57,712 nt of DNA, taken from NCBI GenBank assembly GCA_021162545.1, contig JAGGYM010000058.1, positions 1 to 57,712 of the forward strand. The letters are read 5' to 3'. The notes under the pieces were generated by a model. The model did no database searches and had not been told where the DNA came from. It was given only the letters and a program-made list of their open reading frames with translations. The position numbers were made by a program, and so were the translations under genes. The DNA comes from Dehalococcoidia bacterium (lineage in GTDB: Bacteria > Chloroflexota > Dehalococcoidia > GIF9 > AB-539-J10). Shown in pieces: positions 48,485 to 57,712 of this stretch (the first letter of the stretch is position 1; each line of letters begins with the position of its first letter).

Positions 48485-50239
48485 ATGGGAAAGATATGGA
48501 GAGTTTCTGGGCCCCTGGTTATAGCTGATGAAATGAAAGGCTCTCAGGTCTATGAGATCGTTGAGATAGGCAAAGCGGGGCTGGTGGGCGAGATAACGGG
48601 GCTGGATGGTGATAAGGCGATAATTCAGGCTCATGAGGACACCCTCGGTTTGAAGGTCGGGGATAAGGTAGAAGGAACGGGAAGAATATTGAGCGTGGAG
48701 CTGGGACCGGGAATCGTAGGTTCTATTTATGACGGGCTGCAAAAATCCCTGCTCACCCTGGTTGAGGAGAGTGGCTCATTTATCAAGCGGGGAGTGAAAG
48801 CCCTGGCGCTGGACAGAAACAAAAAATGGCATTTCACCCCGACGGTCAAAGCCGGAGATATACTCGGCGTCGGCAGCATCATCGGCACAGTTCCTGAGAC
48901 CAGCATCATCGAGCACAGGATAATGGTGCCGCCGGGATTTAAGGGCACGATACGGGAAATCCATGAAGGCGACTATACCGTTGATGAGACTGTGGCCTGG
49001 TTGGAGTATGAAGGTAAGGTATCTGAACTTACGCTTAAACAGGAATGGCCCGTGCGCAAGCCACGACCTTACGAGCAGAGGTTAGCTCCTTCAGGCTTGC
49101 TCGCCACGGGCATGAGGGTGATGGATTATATGTTTCCCCTGGCTCTCGGCGGCAAGGCTGCCATTCCGGGAGGATTTGGTACCGGGAAAACCGTTGCTTT
49201 GCAGCAACTGGCCAAATGGGCCCAGACGCATCTGAATATTTACGTTGGCTGCGGGGAGAGGGGCAATGAGATGTCGGATGTCCTCTACAGTTTCAGGAAA
49301 CTTAAAGACCCCAACACGGGAGAGCTGCTGCAGGACAAGGAGATATTTATAGCCAACACATCCAATATGCCCGTCGTAGCCCGTGAAGCGAGCATCTTCG
49401 TCGGGATAACCGTAGCTGAATATTTTCGAGACATGGGATATGATGTCTTGCTGATCGCCGATTCAACTTCGAGGTGGGCGGAGGCCATGAGGGAAATGGG
49501 AGGAAGACTCGAGGAAATGCCGGGAGAGGAGGGTTTTCCTTCTTACCTGGGTTCAAGACTTTCTTCTTTTTACGAAAGGGCAGGAATGGTTGAATGCCTG
49601 GGGCGTCCCGAAAGAAAGGGTTCGGTAACGGTAATCGGGGCCGTAAGCCCCCCTGGAGCCGACTTCAGTGAACCGGTGACTCAAAATACCCTCAGGATAG
49701 TGGATGCTTTATATTCCCTGGATGTTTCCCTGGCGAACAAACGGCACTTCCCCACGATAAACTGGCTTACCAGCTACAGCCTTTATACGGATGCAGTCGG
49801 GGACTGGTGGAACGGTGTTTATCCTGAATGGGCAAATACCAGAACTGCAGCGTTGAAGATATTGCAGCAGGAAGCCGAGCTGGAGGAAATTGTGAGGCTT
49901 GTCGGACCTGAGGCCCTGCCCGAAGGCGACAAGCTTTTATTGCTCGTTGCCAGGATGCTGCGCGAAGACTTTCTACAGCAGAGCGCTTACCATGAAATCG
50001 ATGCCTACTGTGCGCCGCTGAAGGCGGGGCTCATGATTACGACTATAATGAAATTTTACGAACTGGCCAGGGAAATGCTGAATTCGGGAATAAGAGTCGA
50101 GGAAATTCGCTCATCTCCCATGGTGTACAAAATATCCAGGATGAAGGATATTTCCAACGAGCTCTTTGAGCAAAAAGCAAAGGAGTTGTGGCAGGAAATG
50201 GAACAGGAGCTAGCAGCTGATAAAGGAGGAGTCTTATGA
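48485..50239 (+). CDS. ntpA: V-type ATP synthase catalytic subunit A
   Basis: A 584-residue catalytic subunit. It has the N-terminal barrel ([14 protein letters not shown]), the bulge domain, the P-loop [10 protein letters not shown] near residue 235, the Walker B region [40 protein letters not shown], and a helical C-terminus. It hydrolyses or makes ATP at the interface with subunit B. The gene follows F after a 120-base gap with an AAGAGGT...ACCTCTT hairpin, possibly an internal processing site. Its stop overlaps the start of ntpB (ATGA). Confidence 0.96.
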   Translation: MGKIWRVSGPLVIADEMKGSQVYEIVEIGKAGLVGEITGLDGDKAIIQAHEDTLGLKVGDKVEGTGRILSVELGPGIVGSIYDGLQKSLLTLVEESGSFIKRGVKALALDRNKKWHFTPTVKAGDILGVGSIIGTVPETSIIEHRIMVPPGFKGTIREIHEGDYTVDETVAWLEYEGKVSELTLKQEWPVRKPRPYEQRLAPSGLLATGMRVMDYMFPLALGGKAAIPGGFGTGKTVALQQLAKWAQTHLNIYVGCGERGNEMSDVLYSFRKLKDPNTGELLQDKEIFIANTSNMPVVAREASIFVGITVAEYFRDMGYDVLLIADSTSRWAEAMREMGGRLEEMPGEEGFPSYLGSRLSSFYERAGMVECLGRPERKGSVTVIGAVSPPGADFSEPVTQNTLRIVDALYSLDVSLANKRHFPTINWLTSYSLYTDAVGDWWNGVYPEWANTRTAALKILQQEAELEEIVRLVGPEALPEGDKLLLLVARMLREDFLQQSAYHEIDAYCAPLKAGLMITTIMKFYELAREMLNSGIRVEEIRSSPMVYKISRMKDISNELFEQKAKELWQEMEQELAADKGGVL

Positions 50240-51642
50240 GTTTCTCTTCACTTTATATTAAAGAGGGGAGAGCAATCCGCAAGGCCAAGGGGGCTTTGCT
50301 CATAGTTGAAAGCATCCCCGGTGTAGAATTCAACGAGATAGTTGACGTTCAGCTTGGCAACGGCGAGATAAAGAGAGGTCAGGCGATAGATATTGGGGAG
50401 GAAGCAATTGTAATACAGGTGTTCGGAGGAGTCAGCGAAGTCGATCTCATCGACAGCAAGGTAAGATTCAAAGGAGAAACGCTAAAACTGCCGGTATCCA
50501 TTGACATGCTGGGGAGATTTTTCAACGGTATGGGAGAACCCATAGATGGAGGACCACCCATAATTCCCGATAACTATATGGAGGTCAACGGTGAACCCAT
50601 GAATCCTGCCGCGCGCCAGCCGCCTGCCGAGTTCATCGAAACCGGAATTTCAGTCATAGACGGACTGAACGCGCTGGTCAGGGGACAGAAATTGCCCATA
50701 TTCAGCGGGGCAGGTTTGCCTCACAACAGAATCGCAGCTCAGATAATAAGGCAGGCGACAGTGAAAGGAGAAGCGGGTAAGTTTGCGCTGGTATTTGCGG
50801 CCATCGGCATCAGTTACGATGAAGCCTCTTTCTTCATGAAGAACCTCGAGGGCACGGGCGCGCTGGAAAGAACAGTGGCCTTCATCAATACCGCATCGGA
50901 TCCCGTCATAGAGCGGATATCAACGCCGAGGATGGCTTTAACCGCAGCTGATTATATGGCATGGGAACAGGATATGCACGTCCTGGTCATACTTACCGAC
51001 ATGACCAACTATTGCGAGGCTCTCAGGGAACTCTCTTCGATGCGCGAAGAAATCCCTTCCAGAAGAGGATATCCGGGATACATGTACACCGACCTGGCCA
51101 CGATATATGAGAGAGCAGGCAGGCTTATGGGCAAAGAAGGTTCGATAACCATAATGCCCATTTTGACCATGCCCGATGATGATATCACGCATCCCATACC
51201 CGACCTTACCGGCTACATAACCGAAGGACAGATCGTGCTTTCACGAAACCTAGAAAGAAAGGGAATATATCTGCCCATAGACGTGTTTCTGTCCCTTTCA
51301 CGGATGATGAAGGAGGGAATCGGCCCGGGCAAAACCAGAGATGATCACAACAACGTCTTCATGCAGTCCTACGCCGCTTACTCTGAAGGATGCTATCTCA
51401 GAGAGATATCCACCATCATAGGAGCTGAATCGTTGAGCGAGAGGGATAAGGTGTATTTAACTTTTGCAGACGAGTTCGAGAGAAAGTTCGTCTCACAGGG
51501 TGAGTTCGAGAAGAGAAAGGTGGAAGATACGCTGGATATAGCGTGGAGCCTGTTCTCGATGCTGCCCGAAAGGGACCTGCGCTTAATCAGCGAAGAATTT
51601 GTCAGGAAATATCTCCCGAAAGGGGAATCGGGCAGCCCGTAA
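50236..51642 (+). CDS. ntpB: V-type ATP synthase subunit B
   Basis: A 468-residue non-catalytic partner. It begins with [32 protein letters not shown] and has [34 protein letters not shown]. The P-loop is degenerate (SGAGLPHN), as expected for B. The region [37 protein letters not shown] is highly conserved in all A/V-type B subunits. ATG overlaps the ntpA stop by four bases. Intersubunit regulation is presumed. Length is normal. Confidence 0.96.
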   Translation: MSFSSLYIKEGRAIRKAKGALLIVESIPGVEFNEIVDVQLGNGEIKRGQAIDIGEEAIVIQVFGGVSEVDLIDSKVRFKGETLKLPVSIDMLGRFFNGMGEPIDGGPPIIPDNYMEVNGEPMNPAARQPPAEFIETGISVIDGLNALVRGQKLPIFSGAGLPHNRIAAQIIRQATVKGEAGKFALVFAAIGISYDEASFFMKNLEGTGALERTVAFINTASDPVIERISTPRMALTAADYMAWEQDMHVLVILTDMTNYCEALRELSSMREEIPSRRGYPGYMYTDLATIYERAGRLMGKEGSITIMPILTMPDDDITHPIPDLTGYITEGQIVLSRNLERKGIYLPIDVFLSLSRMMKEGIGPGKTRDDHNNVFMQSYAAYSEGCYLREISTIIGAESLSERDKVYLTFADEFERKFVSQGEFEKRKVEDTLDIAWSLFSMLPERDLRLISEEFVRKYLPKGESGSP

Positions 51643-51689
51643 CCTGGAACATCGAACTGGACGTGAAAAGCATGGCGAGGTCTCTGTAA

Positions 51690-52322
51690 ATGTCTCAACA
51701 GCTAATCAAGGTCAGGCCTACAAAAATTGAGCTGGTCAAGTTGAAGCGCAGGCTGTCTCTGTCTCAGAGAGTGCAAAAGATAGTTAAAGACAGACTTTCC
51801 ATCCTGACGATGGAGTTTTTGCAAATTGCACGAGAGACGGTGAAAGCCAGGGGGAAACTGGTTGAGTCGTTTGCGGAATCCTACAAGGCACTGTCGCTTG
51901 CCAGCGGGTATCATGGATACATAGCCCTGGAAAAGGAATTGCTGGCTGCCGAGACCGACCTGAGCATCATCACCGGAGCAAGAAATGTGGCGGGCGTGCG
52001 AATTCCCGCTTTTGAACTGGCAAAGAGCGAAAAGGCAATACAGCAATACAACCTGGCTGACACATCCGCCTGGGTGGACCGTGCAGCCCAATCGTCCGAG
52101 AAGTGCCTTGAAGCCATTGTTGAGCTAGCCGAGCTGCAGAGAAGCCTTGAGTTGCTGGGAAAGGAAATAAACAGGGCGAAAAGGATAGCCAACGCACTGG
52201 AGTATATTACCATTCCCAGCTTGCAGGCGACGATAAATTTCTTGAATCTGAAGTTCGAGGAAAGGGACAGGGAGGAGAAAACGAGGCTCAAGCGCGTGAA
52301 GATCCTGATCGGGGAGAGATAA
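51690..52322 (+). CDS. ntpD: V-type ATP synthase subunit D
   Basis: A 210-residue central shaft. It opens KVRPTKIELVKLKRRLSLSQRVQKIVKDRLSILTMEFL and ends NALEYITIPSLQATINFLNLKFEERDREEKTRLKRVK, the coiled-coil pair that is diagnostic of subunit D. The I-P segment near the end of the second helix is the usual hinge. It rotates inside the A3B3 head. The gene follows B after 47 bases and precedes the DUF61 gene by 4 bases. Confidence 0.93.
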   Translation: MSQQLIKVRPTKIELVKLKRRLSLSQRVQKIVKDRLSILTMEFLQIARETVKARGKLVESFAESYKALSLASGYHGYIALEKELLAAETDLSIITGARNVAGVRIPAFELAKSEKAIQQYNLADTSAWVDRAAQSSEKCLEAIVELAELQRSLELLGKEINRAKRIANALEYITIPSLQATINFLNLKFEERDREEKTRLKRVKILIGER

Positions 52323-52326
52323 GAAA

Positions 52327-52809
52327 GTGTCTCAGGATTCGGTCTATGAAAAAGTGCTCCAGACCTGTCTGGCAGGTGAGCTCAGGGTGGTAAATTCCGG
52401 GCTGCCCAGGAGGAGGAAACCCCTATCCGTGCTCTTGCAGGAGAAATATCCCTGCGTGGAATGCAATGACGGCAGCTCCTATTTATTCAAAAAGAAAGAG
52501 CTGGCATACCTTGCGGGCATGGTAAGCGCCGGGGAACAGGAAAAGTTGTTGTTACCCATGCTTATAGAGATGGAAGCGGATCAGGCGGAAGTAGCGGTGA
52601 TATGTGTGGGCGAGGTGGAGAAAAAAGTACTATCGAGAATCCTTGACATGCCCCTGGCTTCCCGGGGCGGCAAGCTCAGAATATACCGGCCGCAGCTGGC
52701 TTTGATAAGGCGAGAGCTAAGAACCGCTACGCAGTACGTATTTTCCTCCAGCGTTATAGAGCGCAATATACCTGCCCAAAATGCATCGGGGCGGTCAGCA
52801 GCAGGTTAA
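52327..52809 (+). CDS. DUF61/UPF0216 family protein at the end of the ATPase operon
   Basis: A 160-residue protein. [40 protein letters not shown] and [32 protein letters not shown] match DUF61 (UPF0216), a family known almost only from Archaea. The role is unknown. The start is GTG, 4 bases after ntpD, so it belongs to the ATPase operon. This supports archaeal ancestry of the whole operon (inference). Its TAA and the acpP stop codon of the opposite strand overlap through TTAA. Confidence 0.7.
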   Translation: MSQDSVYEKVLQTCLAGELRVVNSGLPRRRKPLSVLLQEKYPCVECNDGSSYLFKKKELAYLAGMVSAGEQEKLLLPMLIEMEADQAEVAVICVGEVEKKVLSRILDMPLASRGGKLRIYRPQLALIRRELRTATQYVFSSSVIERNIPAQNASGRSAAG

Positions 52810-53066
52810 TCATCCGTTATTCCGTGGTCGTAAAGATAATCCACGGTGTCCTGAATAGTTCGTATTTTCTCTGCATCTTCGTCCGACATCTCTAATCGCT
52901 TGCCCTCCTGGCTGAACTCTTCTTCTATAGCAGTGATGAGCTCAATCAGGTCCAGTGAATCAGCGTTCAGGTCTTCGGTGAAAGATGTCTCAAGCGTTAT
53001 TTCTTCTTCGTCAGCATCCAGTTGTTCTACAATGAGTTTTTTCAGTCTTTCAAAGACGGTAGCCAT
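52806..53066 (-). CDS. acpP: Acyl carrier protein
   Basis: An 86-residue carrier protein. The phosphopantetheine site is the serine of [19 protein letters not shown]. The protein is acidic with the expected helix pattern ([21 protein letters not shown]). It carries acyl chains in fatty acid synthesis. The ATG at 53066 has GGAGG before it; the track start at 53081 is too early. Last gene of the minus-strand cluster with nusB, fabD, rpmF and yceD. Confidence 0.95.
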   Translation of the reverse strand: MATVFERLKKLIVEQLDADEEEITLETSFTEDLNADSLDLIELITAIEEEFSQEGKRLEMSDEDAEKIRTIQDTVDYLYDHGITDD

Positions 53067-53080
53067 GTTACCTCCTTGCA

Positions 53081-53506
53081 TTAAGTTTTATTGCTTATTG
53101 GTTTGTATTCCTGTGCTATCGAACCCAACACTCCATTAATTAAACGATACGAGGAGTCACCGCCAAAGCCCTTGGCCAGTTCTATAGCTTCATTTATAAT
53201 TACTCTGATGGGCGTGTTGCTGTTGAACAAAGCTTCAAAGATAGCAAGGCGCAAGATATTCCTGTCCACGATAGATATTTGCTCCAGGGGAAAAGCCGGG
53301 GCAAACCGTTTGATTATATCATCAAGCTCCGGTTTATTTTTCACTACTCCTCGGACCAGCTCTTTGATGAAGTCAGCCGACTCTAAAGGTATATCCTGCC
53401 TGCCAGCCAGGTTGGCCAGTATGCCCTGTATTGCATGCCCGGTGCAATCTGTTTCATAAAGCACCTGGAGGGCTATAATTCGTGCCTGCCGTCTTATCCC
53501 AGCCAT
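53081..53506 (-). CDS. nusB: Transcription antitermination protein NusB
   Basis: About 141 residues of the all-helical NusB fold: [19 protein letters not shown] at the N-terminus, then the conserved region [50 protein letters not shown]. NusB binds boxA RNA with NusE (S10) during rRNA transcription. The ATG at 53506 is chosen; TTG at 53515 is possible. It lies between fabD and acpP, about 15 bases from each. Confidence 0.92.
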   Translation of the reverse strand: MAGIRRQARIIALQVLYETDCTGHAIQGILANLAGRQDIPLESADFIKELVRGVVKNKPELDDIIKRFAPAFPLEQISIVDRNILRLAIFEALFNSNTPIRVIINEAIELAKGFGGDSSYRLINGVLGSIAQEYKPISNKT

Positions 53507-53521
53507 AATCAACAACCCGTG

Positions 53522-54451
53522 CTAGACCGACAGCTCGACGATATCATCTTTTCCGGAGACATTCACGGTATTTACTTCCGGATTGATTCGCTTAATCAGG
53601 CCGGTGAGCACCTTCCCCGGTCCTATTTCATAAAAGGTGTTCACCCCATTGCGATGCATATATTCAACAGAGCGCTGCCACTGGATACAGTGGCGAAGCT
53701 GTGAAGGAAGTTCCTCCTTGATAGCAGCGATATCGGTCAGTACCGTGGCAGATGTATTGGCTATTACGGGGATTTGGGGAGCCAGAAAGGAGAAGCTGGA
53801 GAGCACGTCTCTGAATTCAGCGACAACCGGCTCCATCAAAGCGGAGTGAAAAGCTCCGCTTACCTTCAAGGGAATAACGCGAACTCTCCTGCTCCTGGCC
53901 AGCCTCCTGGCTTCGTTCAGAGCATCAACGGAACCACTGATTACAGTCTGTCCGGGGCAATTGATATTGGATATCTCTGTCCTGCTCTCAGCACATATCT
54001 CTGCAATTGTCTTTTCGTCCGAGCCTATCATGGCCAGCATGCCGCCGGGGGATTGCAGCCCAGCCTGGTACATCAGCCTTCCTCTTTCCCTCACCAGCTT
54101 GATGGCATCAGACAAACTGAGTACGCCGGCGGCTACCAGGGCGGTGTATTCGCCCAGGCTGTGACCGGCAACAAAGCGAGGTACAGGAAGCCCATTATGG
54201 TTGGATTCCTGCATAGCTCTGAGACAGGCGATGCTGGTGGCAAGTATCGCCGGTTGAACGTTGACCGTCCTGGTCAGCTCTTCCTCGGGACCATTGAAGC
54301 ACAGCTGAGATAAGGAAAATTTCAGAGTATCGTCAGCCTGGTCGAAAACTTCCCTGGCAGAAGAACATTGCTCATACAGGTCTCTCCCCATTCCCGCTTT
54401 CTGGGAGCCCTGCCCTGGAAAAACGTAAGCTAACCCGGGATTCTCAGCCAT
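53522..54451 (-). CDS. fabD: Malonyl-CoA:ACP transacylase
   Basis: A 309-residue enzyme that loads malonyl units on ACP. It begins AYVFPGQGSQKAGMG, and the catalytic serine is in AGHSLGEYTALVAAG near residue 92. The second catalytic residue (His) is expected in KVSGAFHSALMEPV. The region near the end, YEIGPGKVLTGLIKRI, is typical. It lies in the fatty-acid cluster with acpP. rpmF ends 3 bases upstream. Confidence 0.95.
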   Translation of the reverse strand: MAENPGLAYVFPGQGSQKAGMGRDLYEQCSSAREVFDQADDTLKFSLSQLCFNGPEEELTRTVNVQPAILATSIACLRAMQESNHNGLPVPRFVAGHSLGEYTALVAAGVLSLSDAIKLVRERGRLMYQAGLQSPGGMLAMIGSDEKTIAEICAESRTEISNINCPGQTVISGSVDALNEARRLARSRRVRVIPLKVSGAFHSALMEPVVAEFRDVLSSFSFLAPQIPVIANTSATVLTDIAAIKEELPSQLRHCIQWQRSVEYMHRNGVNTFYEIGPGKVLTGLIKRINPEVNTVNVSGKDDIVELSV

Positions 54452-54454
54452 ACT

Positions 54455-54655
54455 CTACGAAGATTTCTTCTTAGTTTTCTTAACTTCAGTTACTTGCCTG
54501 TTCTTATAATTGCCGCAGGTCGTGCAAACATGGTGGGCCAGCTTGAGACTATGGCATTGAGGGCATCTATCCAGGGAGGGAAGGCTCAGAGCGAGGTGGC
54601 TGCGCCTTTTCCCCTGTCGCGCGCTGGGATATTTTTTTTTCGGTAGAGGTGGCAT
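54455..54655 (-). CDS. rpmF: Ribosomal protein bL32
   Basis: A 66-residue protein with a zinc ribbon: CPQCHSLKLAHHVCTTCGNY, two CxxC pairs. The N-terminal PPLPKKKYPSARQGKRRSH is the usual bL32 start with basic tail. It is between yceD and fabD, the common bacterial order. Structure is the zinc-binding type (C+), so no zinc-free variant. Confidence 0.93.
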   Translation of the reverse strand: MPPLPKKKYPSARQGKRRSHLALSLPSLDRCPQCHSLKLAHHVCTTCGNYKNRQVTEVKKTKKKSS

Positions 54656-54661
54656 AACAAT

Positions 54662-55111
54662 CTATCTCCTTATTCCGGTGCAATCAGGCTTGCATAACAA
54701 TTTCATAGGTAAATTCAGAAGAATATACTGGCATATTAGCTCTCCCAAGTCAAGCAGGCGATTATCGTTCAGTGTAAACCCGGTAAAATCTTCCGGCTGA
54801 GAGGTTGTCAAATCCCCGGCATCATCATCTGTGGAGAAGAATTCCTCCTCTATGCTGCACTGCATGGGGTAAAGAAAGGTATCGAGGCAGCGGCTGCAGG
54901 TAAGTTCCAGCTCGGCAGTCAGCCTGCACTGAACCAGTATTCCCTGGCCCGTATTGGTAAAAGTTATCTTCCCTCGTACAGGTTCGCCGGCGCGCTCATC
55001 GAGTATCTCGGCTATATCGCAGCTGTGGCTGGTTCCTATGGGATCTTTCAAGAGCGGAGACACATCGATGGCCCCCTTGATAAATCCCTGCTGTATTTCC
55101 TCTATGGTCAT
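54662..55111 (-). CDS. YceD/DUF177 family protein
   Basis: A 149-residue protein. It has the DUF177 core GQGILVQCRLTAELELTCSRCLDTFLYPMQCSIEEEFF and the C-terminal DLGELICQYILLNLPMKLLCKPDC. DUF177 proteins are linked to 23S rRNA accumulation and are always next to rpmF. The four cysteines (CSRC...CKPDC) may bind zinc. It is the first gene of the minus-strand cluster. Gap to rpmF is 6 bases. Confidence 0.88.
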   Translation of the reverse strand: MTIEEIQQGFIKGAIDVSPLLKDPIGTSHSCDIAEILDERAGEPVRGKITFTNTGQGILVQCRLTAELELTCSRCLDTFLYPMQCSIEEEFFSTDDDAGDLTTSQPEDFTGFTLNDNRLLDLGELICQYILLNLPMKLLCKPDCTGIRR

Positions 55112-55252
55112 GGCATATCAAGCAAATAACGCTTCCGTGAAGGCTTGTGCAACATGGATGAATATAAGATGTAGTATAATTATACTTTATCAGTCACCCG
55201 ATTGCTCGCCGGGAGACCGGCAGAGCGAGTTAAGTACCGGAGAAGAGGAACT

Positions 55253-56419
55253 TTGTTTATCAATGATTTGAAGGCCGAAGTAATCCGAGCGGTGGATTTG
55301 CAGGAGCGTTCGCTCATCCAACTCAGCAGGAAGATTCACGACCACCCGGAAATGAGCTTCCAGGAAGAGAAAGCTGCAGCCTGGCTGAGCGATTACCTTC
55401 AGGATGGCGGATTTCTCCTGGAGAGAGGCATTGCTGGTTTGCCCACCGCTTTCCGGGCGACATACGGGCAGGGAGAACCCAGAATCGCTCTGCTGGCAGA
55501 GTATGACGCTTTGCCCGGAATGGGTCACGCCTGCGGACACAATCTAATAGCTGCTGCTGCTGTGGGAGCAGGCATGGCCGGCAAGCTCATCGTTGACAGC
55601 TTCGGTGGTAGCCTGGTGGTTCTGGGCACGCCTGGGGAAGAATCCTTTGGCGGCAAAATAGATATGGTGGAAAAAGGCATCTTCGATGACGTGGATGTGG
55701 TCATGATGGTACATCCCGCCACGCGGAATGCGACCAAGATACAGGCCCTGGCCTGCAGCTCACTTGACATAAACTTTTGGGGAAGGGCATCTCATGCCGC
55801 GGCCTGTCCCCAGCGGGGCATAAATGCCCTGGAGGCTCTCATCCTGTCCTTTAACTCCATCAACTCCCTGCGCCAGCACATAGATGAGGGTGCGCGCATC
55901 CACGGCATAATTACCAGCGGTGGGGAGGCGCCCAATATAGTTCCGGCTCACAGCGCAGCCAGCTTTATGGTACGGGCTCGTGATGATGTTTATCTTGAGG
56001 AATTGAAGATGATGGTCTTAAATTGCTTCCGGGGAGCGTCTCAAGCAACCGGAGCGAGATTGGAATACGGGTGGGGAGACAAATCTTATTCCGCCATGAA
56101 AAATAATCCGGCCATGGCGAATCTGTTCCAGCGCAACCTGGAGTCGCTGGGCCGCAGCATAGAGATTTCTGCACCCCTCTTCGTTGGCAGCACGGATATG
56201 GGAAACGTCAGCCAGGCAGTTCCCAGCATACATCCATGCATAGCCATTGCCCCTGATGAAATATCGCTGCATACGCCGGAGTTCGCTTCGGCAACAGATT
56301 CGGAAGAAGGTTACAAAGGAATGATGGATGCAGCCAGGTTGATGGCCATGACGGCGGCCGATATATTCGGTGACCCGGAAATCCTGAGAGAAATTAAGCG
56401 CGAGTTTTCGCACTCATGA
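55253..56419 (+). CDS. M20 family amidohydrolase
   Basis: A protein of about 388 residues of the M20D/amidohydrolase (AbgB/PepV-like) group. Metal-site motifs: GHACGHNLIAAAAVGAG, then GTPGEESFGGKIDMV with the catalytic Glu and metal-binding Glu, and WGRASHAAACPQRGINALEA in the lid domain. It should hydrolyse an N-acyl or peptide-type amide bond in the cytoplasm. TTG at 55253 after GGAGAAGAGGAAC is the likely start; TTG 55202 is the track start. It is divergent from yceD. The substrate is unknown. Confidence 0.88.
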   Translation: MFINDLKAEVIRAVDLQERSLIQLSRKIHDHPEMSFQEEKAAAWLSDYLQDGGFLLERGIAGLPTAFRATYGQGEPRIALLAEYDALPGMGHACGHNLIAAAAVGAGMAGKLIVDSFGGSLVVLGTPGEESFGGKIDMVEKGIFDDVDVVMMVHPATRNATKIQALACSSLDINFWGRASHAAACPQRGINALEALILSFNSINSLRQHIDEGARIHGIITSGGEAPNIVPAHSAASFMVRARDDVYLEELKMMVLNCFRGASQATGARLEYGWGDKSYSAMKNNPAMANLFQRNLESLGRSIEISAPLFVGSTDMGNVSQAVPSIHPCIAIAPDEISLHTPEFASATDSEEGYKGMMDAARLMAMTAADIFGDPEILREIKREFSHS

Positions 56420-56502
56420 CCCAAGCTCTCATAACCTGAGTGACTTAAATACCGGCAGCAAGGAACTGCCCTGCAGATTGTCAAAGTCCTGTGGATGGCG
56501 TA

Positions 56503-56565
56503 TTATTAAACAAAAGTGGCATTTACTTTAATAACAAAAGGCGCTATTAAAGTAGAGTTTAATAA
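56503..56565 (+). promoter_or_regulatory. Nested palindromes before the Fic gene
   Basis: Two inverted repeats lie one inside the other: TTATTAAAC (56503-56511) with GTTTAATAA (56557-56565), and TACTTTAATA (56524-56533) with TATTAAAGTA (56545-56554). Both are perfect. They cover the 60 bases just before the ATG at 56565. All four arms share the TATTAAA core, so they may be four half-sites of one dimeric regulator (inference). Confidence 0.6.
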
Positions 56566-57712
56566 TGGACACTGCACTCTTCAAAGATAGTTCCTCCGGT
56601 AAGCTTATCCGGGCCACTGGTGGGTACTGGGCTTTCGTGCCCAACCCATTGCCGCCCAGACTAGACTGGGATGATGCACTGGTATCCTTGCTATCTAATG
56701 CTGACATAGCTCTCGGGACTCTCTCCGGGCTCGGTGAAGCTTTGCCCAATCCACATCTTCTCATCTACCCTTTCATCAGGAGAGAGGCAGTGCTATCGTC
56801 GCGCATTGAGGGCACACAGTCCTCGCTTTCCGACCTTCTGCTATTCGAGGCAACCAGGGTCGAAAGACAGAGAGACGTCAAGGAAGTGCAGAACTATGTT
56901 CGTGCCATGGAGTATGGACTTAAGCGGTTGAATGAGTTGCCGCTAAGCTTACGGTTTATTCGTGAGTTACACAGCATTCTGATGGAAGGAGTGCGCGGTG
57001 AGCATGCTACTCCCGGTGAGTTTCGCCGGTCGCAAAACTGGATAGGCCCCACCGGAGCTAGCCTGAACAAGGCAACCTTCATACCACCACAGGTGACAGA
57101 GATGCAGGAGTGCCTTAGCCAGATGGAGAAGTTTCTTCATGCCAAAACCAGGCTGCCACCCCTTGTTCAGGCGGCATTGGTACACTATCAGTTCGAGGCC
57201 ATCCATCCCTTCCTGGATGGCAACGGGCGTATCGGCCGGCTTCTGAGCACACTTCTTTTATGCCAGAGAAATGTCCTCAGCAAACCATTGCTTTACCTCA
57301 GTGCCTTCTTTGAGAAGCATCGCCAGGAGTATTATGAGCTTCTTTTGAAAGTAAGCGGCAACGGGGCCTGGCAGGAATGGATTGAGTTTTTCTTGACAGC
57401 AGTGGCCGAGCAGTCCGGTGATGCGGTGTCAAGAGCACGGCGTCTCCAGGAGCTTCTACACACTTACTCCCAGGTCGTCAGGGAAAACCATTTGCCGCCG
57501 ACAGCGAGGGGACTAGTTGAGCTCATTTTTATGAAGCCGGTCATGAATACCAGAACCGTCCAGGAATTTCTCAAGGTGAGCTATCCGTCCGCTCAGAATG
57601 CGATAAACTCACTTGAGGAAGCTGGTATCCTGATTGAGATTACCGGGCGCAAGCGCGCCAGGGCCTATTCAGCCAGTGAAATTCTTAAGGTTCTGGATGG
57701 GGAAATAGCGCC
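56565..57712 (+). CDS. Fic family protein, 3' end beyond the window
   Basis: Not in the track since it has no stop before the window end. The frame from ATG 56565 runs to 57712 (about 382 codons, nearly the usual length). It contains the inhibitory motif SSRIEGTQ near residue 85 (S-x-x-x-E-G), the Fic active site HPFLDGNGRIGR near residue 215, and a C-terminal winged-helix region. Fic proteins transfer AMP or other groups to target proteins. The self-inhibitory helix at the N-terminus makes it a class II enzyme. The winged helix and palindromes suggest autoregulation. All catalytic residues are present. Confidence 0.9.
   Translation, partial: MDTALFKDSSSGKLIRATGGYWAFVPNPLPPRLDWDDALVSLLSNADIALGTLSGLGEALPNPHLLIYPFIRREAVLSSRIEGTQSSLSDLLLFEATRVERQRDVKEVQNYVRAMEYGLKRLNELPLSLRFIRELHSILMEGVRGEHATPGEFRRSQNWIGPTGASLNKATFIPPQVTEMQECLSQMEKFLHAKTRLPPLVQAALVHYQFEAIHPFLDGNGRIGRLLSTLLLCQRNVLSKPLLYLSAFFEKHRQEYYELLLKVSGNGAWQEWIEFFLTAVAEQSGDAVSRARRLQELLHTYSQVVRENHLPPTARGLVELIFMKPVMNTRTVQEFLKVSYPSAQNAINSLEEAGILIEITGRKRARAYSASEILKVLDGEIA

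Noticed and set aside
1-57712. CRISPR arrays, rRNA and tRNA genes
   Set aside because: No regularly spaced direct repeats, rRNA-like blocks or complete cloverleaf sequences were seen on reading; a covariance-model search would be needed to exclude short RNAs.

Overview
The window looks like a piece of a strict anaerobe from the Chloroflexota, most likely class Dehalococcoidia. This is inferred from gene content: a periplasmic FdnG-type formate dehydrogenase with FdhE, OFA-type MFS transporters, M29 aminopeptidase, DUF5679 and DUF5667 proteins, an A/V-type ATPase, and a yceD-rpmF-fabD-nusB-acpP cluster. No rRNA, tRNA or CRISPR array was recognised. Most genes are ordinary chromosomal genes. 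The 33.8-42.2 kb stretch is accessory in character, with gene fragments, an IS21 remnant, nuclease-like genes and AT-rich patches.

Layout. 0-9.6 kb: a DegV fragment cut by the window edge, an orphan branched-chain-type binding lipoprotein, a DUF59 protein, small membrane proteins, a pseudouridine synthase, a decayed CvpA-like gene, TIGR04076 and DUF5679 genes, a PlsY-like acyltransferase, an HNH-like protein with an altered active site, and an HtpX-LemA-zinc ribbon group. 9.6-12.8 kb: a tandem duplication of a glycine-betaine-type binding lipoprotein. Each copy has its own promoter, a ~330 nt leader holding a 16-codon cysteine-rich ORF, and a terminator-like stem just before the ribosome binding site. 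This is the most novel-looking signal. 12.9-27.2 kb: an MFS transporter, HAD hydrolase, M29 peptidase, a five-repeat surface lipoprotein with a 21-bp terminator stem, a MarR-regulated MacB-like ABC pair, an Asp23-AmaP-DUF2273 envelope operon, a DUF5667/PKD protein, a DUF3795 fragment, DAHP synthase and a second MFS transporter.

27.4-33.6 kb: a formate dehydrogenase operon (catalytic, iron-sulfur and cytochrome b subunits, then FdhE) with cysteine at the selenocysteine site, transcribed away from the MFS gene. 33.8-42.2 kb: accessory island with a TPR protein, a Panacea fragment, a 2H phosphoesterase, a Nudix hydrolase, a second LemA, a 56-aa DUF2683-like protein, a TIR protein, an IS21 remnant, a frameshifted PD-(D/E)XK-like gene, and a beta-CASP metallo-hydrolase paired with another PD-(D/E)XK-like protein. 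42.3-52.8 kb: a CBS-ACT gene followed by a complete A/V-ATPase operon (H-I-K-K-E-C-F-A-B-D) with two different proteolipid genes and a terminal DUF61/UPF0216 gene. 52.8-57.7 kb: the fatty-acid/ribosomal cluster on the minus strand, an M20 amidohydrolase, and a Fic protein that runs off the window behind nested palindromes.

Physiologically the genes fit an anaerobe that oxidises formate outside the membrane and couples ion gradients to an A/V-type, possibly sodium-linked, ATPase. It takes up small solutes through lipoprotein receptors whose permeases lie elsewhere.
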